A DNA stretch of 12,150 nucleotides. Source: Chloroflexota bacterium (GTDB lineage Bacteria > Chloroflexota > Dehalococcoidia > GIF9 > UBA5629). A program made the position numbers and the translations under genes. The DNA is taken from assembly GCA_026389655.1 (NCBI GenBank), contig JAPLHL010000025.1, positions 1 through 12,150 on the forward strand, in the 5' to 3' direction. The number at the start of each line of letters is the position of its first letter. Within the stretch, counting starts at the first letter, position 1. Below are positions 6,322 through 12,150 of the stretch, in pieces. Below the pieces are notes generated by a model. It was given only the letters and a program-made list of their open reading frames with translations. It had not been told where the DNA came from and did not search any database.

Positions 6322-8043
6322 TTATACTTTGCTTTCTACTGAAGACAAGGATTTTATGAAGGCTTTTACTACAGCAGTGTCGAATTGACTGCCCGATTTA
6401 TTTTGCAGCTCTTCCAGGGCCTCTGCTGACGATACTTGCTGCCGGTAAGGGCGTGGCGTCACCATATCGTCATAAGCTTCGGCAACTGAGATTATCCTGG
6501 ATTCCATGGGTATCTGATCGCCTTTCAAACCACGGGGATAACCCTTCCCGTCCAGCCTTTCGTGATGCGCCAGCACGGGCATAACACAAAATTCGAAATC
6601 AGCAAACTCCTTTAATATATCCGCACAGAACTGCGGATGCCGCATCATCATGTCCCATTCCTTATCAACCAACGGACCTGATTTGGTTATCGCACTTTCG
6701 GGCACGCATACCTTACCCAGATCATGCAACAATGACATGATCCTCAACCGCCGTATCGTGAGAGTAGGCAGTCCCAGCGCTGAACCGGTTGCCATAGCAT
6801 ATTTAGCTACCATATGAGAGTGGGGCCTGTCGTAGTGTTCTGTTACATCTACTGCGGCAAGCAGGTTATAGACAGCCGCAGGGCCCGCTTCTTTCAGCCT
6901 GGCTATTACATCGTTGACATCCCTTCCATCCTTGCCCATACCTCCTATAGAACTGGAGGCTAACTCGATTTGATTAACACCTTTCCTGATAGCCTGGCTT
7001 AATGCAGCCTCCGTCTTGCGCAGTAGTCCTTCACTTGATACAGCATCTGTTGGGAAAACTGAAATACCCACATTAACCGTTATATTGATATCGTGTCCAT
7101 CATTTCTCAAGATCGGGTTACCGGTCAGGCTTTGCACAAGTTTTTGTGCAAACATAATACACCCGTCATTTCCAGTATGCGGCAATACTACTGCATACCT
7201 GCTATCAGTATATAAATAACTCTTATCAACAGTCCGCAGCCTCGCATTTAATAACATATACGCGGCTCGCATTATTTCCGCCCTGAGTACACCATCCATA
7301 GCTGTTCCTTTTGTCTCAAGGTTCGTGACGGAAAGCAAGATCAATGAAAACTTCTGACCATAACGTGAACAACGGCCGACTTCATCATCCAGCGCCCTCA
7401 TGAAAGTATCGCTGTGCAAAAGCCGGGCGCGTATCTCTTTTTCCAGGTCCACACTGCTGGCAGGTTCCTCTGCCAGGCAGATGCAGTTGCCGCCACCTGT
7501 CCTGGCATTTATTAGGGCATCTTTTGCCAGCGTCATCAACTGCTCAGAAGAGACCGCATTTTTAGGGTAGCTAGCCAGGCCGCCACTTAAAGTCAATTTG
7601 ATATTAGCTGTACGGCTCTTGAGCATAAATATTCTTTCCACCGCTTGCCGCAATTTTTCGGCAGCTATTCGCCCTCCCTCAGAATCGGTGTAGGGGAGAA
7701 TCGCGCCGTATTGAGCAGTCCCAACATCGCACTTAAGATCAGTAACCCTGAGAGTGTCCTTAAATACCATGTCCAACATGCTTACGATTTCCGCTACCGC
7801 TTCCTCGCCGTATTTATTGGATATTGCGTCGAGATTATCCATTTTAATTAGCAAGATGGAAAACTCGTACTTGTAGCGGGTGCTGCGGGCGACCTCTTCA
7901 GCCAGCCTCTCGTTGAAATAGTCTAAATCGTTCTTACGTACTTTTGAAGAAGACTCCAGTTGCGCAATCCGTTTCTTTAGTTGCGCAACCTCACCGATTA
8001 ACTGCGCCTGCGTTTTTTCCGGAGCCTGGCCTTCCTTATCCAT
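6322..8043 (-). CDS. Tandem degenerate GGDEF plus HD-GYP protein, likely c-di-GMP phosphodiesterase
   Basis: Counting from the ATG at 8043 (573 residues), the protein has a coiled-coil start (about 10-50), a first GGDEF-type domain (about 45-190), a second one (about 210-363) and an HD-GYP domain (about 395-570). No transmembrane segment or signal peptide is seen, so it is cytoplasmic. Both GGDEF signatures are lost: the first reads GTAQYG (108-113) and the second TDSRYA, so cyclase activity is unlikely. The HD-GYP domain looks complete: His at about 408, HDLGK (440-444), MRHP His (about 469), HHERLDGKGYP (493-503) and AYDDMVTPRPYR. HD-GYP enzymes hydrolyse cyclic di-GMP (some act on cGAMP) at a metal centre. 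The degenerate domains may sense nucleotides or dimerise. A TTG at 8058 could add five residues but lacks a Shine-Dalgarno; the chosen ATG has only a weak one. Confidence 0.9.
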   Translation of the reverse strand: MDKEGQAPEKTQAQLIGEVAQLKKRIAQLESSSKVRKNDLDYFNERLAEEVARSTRYKYEFSILLIKMDNLDAISNKYGEEAVAEIVSMLDMVFKDTLRVTDLKCDVGTAQYGAILPYTDSEGGRIAAEKLRQAVERIFMLKSRTANIKLTLSGGLASYPKNAVSSEQLMTLAKDALINARTGGGNCICLAEEPASSVDLEKEIRARLLHSDTFMRALDDEVGRCSRYGQKFSLILLSVTNLETKGTAMDGVLRAEIMRAAYMLLNARLRTVDKSYLYTDSRYAVVLPHTGNDGCIMFAQKLVQSLTGNPILRNDGHDINITVNVGISVFPTDAVSSEGLLRKTEAALSQAIRKGVNQIELASSSIGGMGKDGRDVNDVIARLKEAGPAAVYNLLAAVDVTEHYDRPHSHMVAKYAMATGSALGLPTLTIRRLRIMSLLHDLGKVCVPESAITKSGPLVDKEWDMMMRHPQFCADILKEFADFEFCVMPVLAHHERLDGKGYPRGLKGDQIPMESRIISVAEAYDDMVTPRPYRQQVSSAEALEELQNKSGSQFDTAVVKAFIKSLSSVESKV

Positions 8044-8157
8044 GTGCCATCCGTCCAATTACGTAAAACGGCATATTGTTAAGCACTTATTAGACAATCT
8101 ATCACGGAACGATCGTACGCGTCAACATCAGGATATATCATATATTTTTAATAAAAG

Positions 8158-8185
8158 AAGCGGTGAACCCGGAGGTTCACCGCTT
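8158..8185 (-). terminator. Intrinsic terminator of the DEAD-box helicase gene
   Basis: A perfect 12-bp stem (8158-8169 with 8174-8185) closes the four-base loop CGGA. On the minus strand it lies just after the helicase stop and is followed by CTTTTATTAAAAA, a U-rich tail. It separates the helicase gene from the GGDEF/HD-GYP gene, so the latter should be transcribed from its own promoter within about 8044-8157. Confidence 0.88.
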
Positions 8186-8208
8186 TATTATCCGTATATC
8201 CGTGTTTG

Positions 8209-9414
8209 CTAACGGCTTCTGATGCGTGGCCTGGCTGTGCTGTATCCTCGTGACGGCACTGCGGAGCGTTCATATGCAACTGCCGGTGCAGGCGCGGTAT
8301 AATCAAAACCATCTAATGTCCTGCGCTCCAGAGCTGCCTTGAGAATACGCTCAATATCGCGTATGAGTGCAGCATCCTCATGTGTCACAAACGTCAAAGC
8401 ATCGCCCTTCTGATCGATCCTTCCCGTACGGCCGATTCTGTGAGTATACGCGTCCGTACTGTCAGGCATATCGTAGTTAATGACATGCGATATGCTGAGT
8501 ACATCAATTCCCCTGGCAGCTATATCAGTCGCCACCAGGATTTTTATTGACCCTGAGCGGAAATCATCAAGCGCTGCCTGGCGCTTTTTCTGGGCCATGT
8601 CACCATGTAAGCAAGACGCCCTGAATCCAGCCCTCTTCAATTGCAGCGCAACCCTGTCCGTGCGGTGCTTGGTCCGTGTAAATATAAGCACGGATTCAGT
8701 TGCATTACGCTTGAGGAATTCTATCAACAGCGCCGATTTCAGATGCTGCTTTACAGGGTAAAGCGCATGCGATACACTGGCGGCAGGAGCTGAGTGGCCT
8801 ATCTGTACAGTAACAGGATTTTTCAACGTTTCGTTAATTAACTTTTTGATATCGGCAGGCATGGTAGCCGAGAATAGCAGCGTCTGACGCCGCTGCATCA
8901 CGCATTTTAGAATGCTTTTTATATCTGGCAGGAACCCCATATCGAACATGCGGTCTGCCTCGTCGATTACCAGCATATCCAGGTGGGACAAGTCTATCGT
9001 GCCCTTCCAGATATGATCAAGTAGACGTCCCGGGCAAGCGACGGCTATCTCTACCCCGTTGCGTAACCTGCGTACCTGCTGGTCCATTCCTACGCCGCCA
9101 TAGATCGCGATACTATTCAGACCGGTTTTCTTCCCCAGGTCGTCAATGGCCTCGCAGGTTTGCTCAGCCAGTTCACGTGTTGGAGAGATGACAAGGGCCC
9201 CTATTTTGCCCCTGGGAAGTTGCATCAGACGATGAAGTACCGGCAGTAAAAAAGCTGCCGTTTTGCCCGTCCCGGTCTGCGCCAGGCCTATAATATCACG
9301 GCCCTGCATAATCGGGGGAATTGCCTGCATCTGGATGGGTGTGGGTACGGTGTAACCGAGACCCTCTACCCCAGCCATGATGCTAGGATGGAGATTGAAA
9401 TTTTGGAAACTCAA
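8209..9414 (-). CDS. rhlE: DEAD-box ATP-dependent RNA helicase, RhlE type
   Basis: This cytoplasmic RNA helicase unwinds short RNA duplexes with ATP, typically in ribosome assembly, RNA decay or cold adaptation. From the TTG start at 9414 (401 residues) all motifs are present in order: Q motif (TPIQMQAIP, about 25-33), Walker A AQTGTGKT (45-52), PTREL (78-82), GG and CPGRLLD, DEAD (151-154), SAT (182-184), the second RecA domain with HGDM, ARGID (300-304) and HRIGRTGR (325-332). The tail is short, basic and disordered (PRIRSR end). The TTG gives the usual RhlE beginning (SFQNFNLHPSI) and has AGAGGT six bases upstream. The ATG at 9438 would add eight residues and has no Shine-Dalgarno; a TAAAAT resembling a -10 box overlaps it. 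A terminator follows the stop. Confidence 0.94.
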   Translation of the reverse strand: MSFQNFNLHPSIMAGVEGLGYTVPTPIQMQAIPPIMQGRDIIGLAQTGTGKTAAFLLPVLHRLMQLPRGKIGALVISPTRELAEQTCEAIDDLGKKTGLNSIAIYGGVGMDQQVRRLRNGVEIAVACPGRLLDHIWKGTIDLSHLDMLVIDEADRMFDMGFLPDIKSILKCVMQRRQTLLFSATMPADIKKLINETLKNPVTVQIGHSAPAASVSHALYPVKQHLKSALLIEFLKRNATESVLIFTRTKHRTDRVALQLKRAGFRASCLHGDMAQKKRQAALDDFRSGSIKILVATDIAARGIDVLSISHVINYDMPDSTDAYTHRIGRTGRIDQKGDALTFVTHEDAALIRDIERILKAALERRTLDGFDYTAPAPAVAYERSAVPSRGYSTARPRIRSR

Positions 9415-9676
9415 TGGATGACCTCTTTTATTATTCATTTTAGCCAGGTTGGGCCATCCAATAACTTGAGATTAATCTGGTGGGAGATTATTTGAAGCTT
9501 GTGAATAACCTAAACTTGAACTATGTATGAATTATACACTATGTAAACTCCAACGTAAACCCGGGGCATTATATTACGTATGCAATTTAACTTCACACAA
9601 ACGTGCTTTAGCTTTCATGATAGATTCACAAACTGCTTGTAAAATACCTGCATAACCATGAAAGGAGGTCTAAGAA

Positions 9677-10033
9677 ATGAATAACTGGTTGAAAATCGGG
9701 CTACCCATCATACTAGCACTTTTGCTCGTACTTACGGCTGTGAGTCTGACCCTGGTCATTACAAATGGAGGTAATGGGAAACAGTCCATAGCTTACCAGA
9801 ATGGGAATACGACAGGCGGTCAATACGTGAACGGTCCATATTGCTATGGGTACGGCTTGCGTACGGCAAGTGGTAACCAAAACCAGAACGGATCAGCGGA
9901 TGGGTACGGGCCGGGCAGATGCATGGCCTGGCGCTGGAATGAACTGCCATTTACGTTTGTATCCCAGGTTGAAATACTAAAATCCTCACGGCAGGGGACG
10001 AAGGCACCAACTTCGTCCCTTTTTCATTTCTAA
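9677..10033 (+). CDS. Small membrane-anchored or secreted Gly/Asn/Tyr-rich protein
   Basis: This 118-residue frame begins with ATG seven bases after an excellent Shine-Dalgarno (AAAGGAGGT, 9661-9669). Residues 5-29 form a strongly hydrophobic helix (a signal peptide or membrane anchor). They are followed by a low-complexity region rich in Gly, Asn, Tyr and Gln (about 30-85) with two Cys, and then an unrelated-looking tail. The family is not recognised. The last 13 or so codons overlap a clear intrinsic terminator (9995-10024), which is unusual. A one-base shift would let translation end at a TAA at 9977-9979, just before the hairpin, so the annotated C-terminus may be wrong or frameshifted. 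No neighbour suggests a function. The gene's existence rests on the Shine-Dalgarno, the hydrophobic start and the terminator. Confidence 0.65.
   Translation: MNNWLKIGLPIILALLLVLTAVSLTLVITNGGNGKQSIAYQNGNTTGGQYVNGPYCYGYGLRTASGNQNQNGSADGYGPGRCMAWRWNELPFTFVSQVEILKSSRQGTKAPTSSLFHF
9995..10024 (+). terminator. Intrinsic terminator overlapping the end of the small ORF
   Basis: GGGACGAAG (9995-10003) pairs perfectly with CTTCGTCCC (10011-10019) around a seven-base loop and is followed at once by TTTTT (10020-10024). This is a textbook Rho-independent terminator on the plus strand, yet it lies inside the open frame that stops at 10033. Confidence 0.85.
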
Positions 10034-10194
10034 AATCAGTTCAAAAATGCGGGCGCTGAGCGCAATTGCAAACAGTTGAAACCACTTTACGATCATATGT
10101 AACTCCGCTATATGGCATGTTCGTGCGTCATCACAGTCAATGTTTACTTCAATTCTGCAATTAGATTAAGATTTGTATGTTAGCCGGAGAAAAA

Positions 10195-10728
10195 ATGGAT
10201 ACCGACCTGGGAGTATGGAAATTGAGGAACTGGGCGGATGACGATATACCCGCCCTGGTTAAATATGCAAATAATGTCAAAATCTCAATGAATCTTGATG
10301 ATATTTTCCCCCACCCTTATACGGAAAGCGATGCAAAACAATGGATTAAACTTTCAGGCACTTCGCCTGTAACCAATTTCGCAATAGCATCGCAGGTTGA
10401 AGCTATTGGCGATATCGGGTTCACCCTGCAATCGGGTATTTACAAGAGATCGGCAGCGATCGGCTATTGGATTGGGGAACCGTACTGGGGGAAAGGCATT
10501 GCCACGCTGGCTCTAGGAGCCATCATCCAATATGCCTTCGCTAACTTCGATCTGATAAGACTCTACGCCACCGTGTTTGAATCGAACAGGGCTTCCGCTC
10601 GTGTCCTGGAAAAGAACGGCTTCAAGCTGGAGGCACGGCTGATCAAAAGCGTAACCAAAAAGGGGCATACCATGGATGCTTTCCTGTATGCTCTGGTTCG
10701 AGACGATTTACATCCAGTCGTCTGCTGA
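10195..10728 (+). CDS. GNAT family N-acetyltransferase, RimJ/RimL type
   Basis: The 177-residue protein fits the Acetyltransf_3 group, which moves the acetyl group of acetyl-CoA to an N-terminal amine, an amino sugar or a small molecule. The start LGVWKLRNWADDDIPALVKYANN (5-27) matches the usual L-LR-W---D pattern. A beta strand GDIGFTL (72-78), the IGYWIGEPYWGKGIAT segment (89-104) that forms the pyrophosphate-binding loop, and NRASARVLEKNGF (131-143) follow in order. The ATG at 10195 has GGAG five bases upstream. The ATG at 10177 would add six residues and has no Shine-Dalgarno. A weak promoter candidate (TTTACT at 10143, TAAGAT at 10167, 18-bp spacer) also favours the later start. The gene is monocistronic; the substrate is unknown. 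Confidence 0.9.
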   Translation: MDTDLGVWKLRNWADDDIPALVKYANNVKISMNLDDIFPHPYTESDAKQWIKLSGTSPVTNFAIASQVEAIGDIGFTLQSGIYKRSAAIGYWIGEPYWGKGIATLALGAIIQYAFANFDLIRLYATVFESNRASARVLEKNGFKLEARLIKSVTKKGHTMDAFLYALVRDDLHPVVC

Positions 10729-10765
10729 GATTATCACCTTTTTGCTATGGAAAATCATAGACTCA

Positions 10766-10805
10766 GTAATTTCTGCCGCAGCCGGACGGCTGCGGCAGAA
10801 ATTAC
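10766..10805. repeat. Perfect 18-bp inverted repeat between convergent genes
   Basis: The left arm (10766-10783, GTAATTTCTGCCGCAGCC) pairs with the right arm (10788-10805) with no mismatch around the four-base loop GGAC. It lies 38 bp after the GNAT stop and 74 bp before the end of the convergent membrane-protein gene. No U-run follows on either strand, so it is not a classical intrinsic terminator, although it may still end or protect both transcripts. It could also be a dispersed palindromic repeat. Confidence 0.85.
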
Positions 10806-10878
10806 CTCACCACCACCGAAACTCATCGGCTGAGTACTTATGCAGCCCTAGAATTACATTATTGCTTGCAATCAGTGC

Positions 10879-11310
10879 TTAGAACCAATGATAGTACTGA
10901 GCAAGCAAGAATATGCCCTGAATGATGAAATAGACTGCAACAAGGGCATTAAGCACGCCGGGATTGACCATCACGATGATGCCGAATAATAGCGTAAGAG
11001 CGCCTATGATAAGAGGCCAGAGAGCCCAGCCCGACGCAAGAATCAGCAGCAGACCGCTAATAATCAAATATATCCCCACCACGTAATTCAAGATCCTGGG
11101 GAAGATCATGACTATAATGCCGAAAATGATGGAGATTATTCCCCATATCCAGCCCCCACCCATACACCACATGATGCCGCTGACGATAAGAGCTATGCCG
11201 ATAAGATAATTAATAATGCGCGGGAATATGAATATTACGATACCAATAAGAATTAAGATGATGCCTAAAGCAGGCCCACCTACAGGCAACCCCAGGTTTA
11301 ACCAGGACAT
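10879..11310 (-). CDS. Integral membrane protein of three DUF3096-like repeats
   Basis: The 143-residue protein is nearly all hydrophobic, with about six short membrane helices. It consists of three similar units of roughly 40 residues: one with FPRIINYLIGIALIVSGI, one with FPRILNYVVGIYLIISGL and one with NPGVLNALVAVYFIIQGI, each preceded by an LxxxGIIxxI(F) helix. The unit resembles DUF3096 small membrane proteins (and, more loosely, HdeD/DUF308), families without a defined function. The first two units keep the FPRI(I/L)NY core; the third has diverged to NPGVLNA. The ATG has a strong Shine-Dalgarno (AAGGAGGTGG on the minus strand) and a promoter candidate at 11350-11378. The gene diverges from the activase gene. 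Confidence 0.82.
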   Translation of the reverse strand: MSWLNLGLPVGGPALGIILILIGIVIFIFPRIINYLIGIALIVSGIMWCMGGGWIWGIISIIFGIIVMIFPRILNYVVGIYLIISGLLLILASGWALWPLIIGALTLLFGIIVMVNPGVLNALVAVYFIIQGIFLLAQYYHWF

Positions 11311-11349
11311 ACTTCCACCTCCTTCAGATAGAACATGATTTATATTATG

Positions 11350-11378
11350 ATTTTACATTTACTTTGTGCCAGTTACAA
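11350..11378 (-). promoter_or_regulatory. Putative promoter of the DUF3096-like gene
   Basis: On the minus strand TTGTAA (complement of 11373-11378) and TAAAAT (complement of 11350-11355) are exactly 17 bp apart. Transcription would start about 30 nt before the ATG, leaving room for the strong Shine-Dalgarno. Confidence 0.6.
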
Positions 11379-11493
11379 GACAAATATGAATTTGCTTAAG
11401 TTTTTTAGATAACTGCATTTAATTACAACGATAATGCAGCACAGCAACGGTGAGGGGTGATATCAATATCTGACCTGCTACCTGCCTTCGAAT

Positions 11494-11521
11494 TTGTCAC
11501 ATAGCGTTATTTTGATATAAT
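11494..11521 (+). promoter_or_regulatory. Putative promoter of the activase gene, very close to its start codon
   Basis: TTGTCA (11494-11499) and a perfect TATAAT (11516-11521) are 16 bp apart. Only 12 bases separate the -10 box from the ATG at 11534, and they contain no Shine-Dalgarno (TTTTAACTCGAT). The leader would be about five to six bases, a nearly leaderless transcript. Confidence 0.65.
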
Positions 11522-11533
11522 TTTTAACTCGAT

Positions 11534-12150
11534 ATGTCTTACTATCTCGGCATTGATATCGGATCAGTCAACGTAAAACTGGCGCTGGTTGACGATAATG
11601 GAACTATTGTTCATCTTGATCACTGTAAGATAAACTCTAAGCCCAGGGTTGTAGTCGCTTCGCTTATCAACCGGCTGCGTGGAAATATTGATCTCGACGA
11701 CATTGTAAGCGCAGGAGTATGCGGCTCAGGCAAGACTATAATTCCCGTTGATCTCGGCTGGGGGGAATATAGCAGCCCGCTGTCAGTTGCCTCAGGACTT
11801 CTTCACTTCAATCCCGGTGCCAGAACAATCATCCAGATTGGCGGGCAGAGTTCACTTATCATAGAGCTTGAAGATGGGTTGAAAAAGCCGTGGAGAGTAG
11901 CTTCCAACCCGCTTTGCGCCGCAGGTACCGGCAGGTTCCTGGAACACCAGGCTTACCGCCTCGGCATCAGCATGGATGATTTCGCCAATTTTGCGCTGCG
12001 CTGCCAGGGCAACCCTCCAAGGATTGCTGCCAGATGCAGCGTGTTCGCCAAGTCCGATCTTATTCATCTGCAGCAGAAAGGGACACCAGTTGAGGCGATG
12101 CTGTACGCTCTTTGTGAGAGCATTGCTCGACTGGTCGTTTCTCTAAGGAA
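11534..12150 (+). CDS. BadF/BadG/BcrA/BcrD-type ATPase (2-hydroxyacyl-CoA dehydratase activase), 3' end outside window
   Basis: The frame opens with ATG at 11534 and has no stop before the window edge (205 codons seen). It is an ASKHA-fold ATPase: phosphate-1 loop YLGIDIGSVNVKLALV (4-19), GVCGSGK (61-67), phosphate-2 region QIGGQSS (101-107), CAAGTGRFLEHQA (128-140) and RCSVFAKSDLI (167-177). Cys128 and Cys168 match the pair that holds one [4Fe-4S] cluster between two subunits in HgdC-type activators. These proteins use ATP to drive an electron into a 2-hydroxyacyl-CoA dehydratase or benzoyl-CoA reductase. The phosphate-2 motif is unusual: family members normally have an acidic residue first and GGQD, while Gln101 and Ser106 stand here. 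It could be the first domain of the large two-domain activase fusion with DUF2229; the cut prevents a decision. Confidence 0.9.
   Translation, partial: MSYYLGIDIGSVNVKLALVDDNGTIVHLDHCKINSKPRVVVASLINRLRGNIDLDDIVSAGVCGSGKTIIPVDLGWGEYSSPLSVASGLLHFNPGARTIIQIGGQSSLIIELEDGLKKPWRVASNPLCAAGTGRFLEHQAYRLGISMDDFANFALRCQGNPPRIAARCSVFAKSDLIHLQQKGTPVEAMLYALCESIARLVVSLR

Noticed and set aside
9516..9545. TTGAAC followed by TATGTA as a promoter for the small ORF
   Set aside because: The -10 match is poor and it lies more than 130 bases upstream. The TAAAAT at 9640-9645 is closer but has no good -35 box. Neither is strong enough to list as a feature.
10676..10882. 68-residue plus-strand frame running from the GNAT end through the hairpin
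   Set aside because: It overlaps the GNAT gene in another frame, crosses the 18-bp palindrome and has no ribosome binding site.
11852..12067. 71-residue open frame on the minus strand near the right edge
   Set aside because: It is antisense to the BadF-type activase, whose plus-strand motifs (CAAGTGRFLE, RCSVFAKSD) are unmistakable.
1..12150. Search for CRISPR arrays, tRNA, rRNA, insertion sequences, toxin-antitoxin pairs or a defence island
   Set aside because: No regularly spaced repeats, transposase or recombinase motifs, cloverleaf-like sequence or paired small genes were seen by eye; all large frames are explained by ordinary families.

Overview
The window (about 12.15 kb, moderate GC) reads as ordinary chromosomal DNA of an anaerobic bacterium. 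The 2-hydroxyacyl-CoA dehydratase-type activase at the right edge, the acyl-CoA-type dehydrogenases and the DUF3795, DUF47 and DUF3096-like proteins would suit a Dehalococcoidia-like Chloroflexota or another strict anaerobe. This placement is an inference and is not proven by any marker gene here. I see no rRNA, tRNA, CRISPR array, insertion sequence or phage gene.

Layout. 1-3290 (+): a catabolic cluster of a 3-hydroxyacyl-CoA dehydrogenase (cut by the left edge), a 12-TM MFS transporter, a short C-terminal remnant that looks like a beta-keto acid cleavage enzyme (BKACE/DUF849), and a second 3-hydroxyacyl-CoA dehydrogenase-family protein. 3322-3351 is a hairpin shared by convergent transcription units. 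3375-4861 (-): a LemA protein and a TPM-domain (YgcG-like) membrane protein, translationally coupled. 5035-6167 (+): a cysteine-rich DUF3795 protein and a DUF47 PhoU-like protein, each with its own promoter. 6322-8043 (-): a signalling protein with two degenerate GGDEF domains and an intact HD-GYP domain. 8209-9414 (-): an RhlE-type DEAD-box RNA helicase ending at a strong terminator. 9677-10033 (+): a small membrane-anchored or secreted Gly/Asn/Tyr-rich protein whose 3' end overlaps a terminator. 10195-10728 (+): a RimJ/RimL-type GNAT acetyltransferase. 10766-10805: an 18-bp perfect hairpin. 10879-11310 (-): a membrane protein made of three DUF3096-like repeats. 11534-12150 (+): a BadF/BcrA-type ATPase (dehydratase activase), cut by the right edge.

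How the genes fit together. The left cluster probably imports an organic acid and oxidises beta-hydroxyacyl (or free beta-hydroxy acid) intermediates. The BKACE remnant suggests that a 3-oxo acid cleavage step used to sit between the transporter and the second dehydrogenase. LemA and TPM proteins are a widely conserved membrane pair. The remaining genes are single transcription units with separate promoters.

No clearly undescribed multi-gene system is visible. The points most worth a second look are the BKACE remnant, a consensus -10 box placed 12-15 nt before the start codon of two genes that lack a Shine-Dalgarno sequence, a dyad filling the spacer of the DUF3795 promoter, the tandem degenerate GGDEF-HD-GYP protein, the terminator inside the small ORF, and the perfect 18-bp hairpin. 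No gene-free stretch exceeds 300 bases; the longest (about 9415-9676) holds only a weak promoter candidate and a 10-bp palindrome at 9469-9478.
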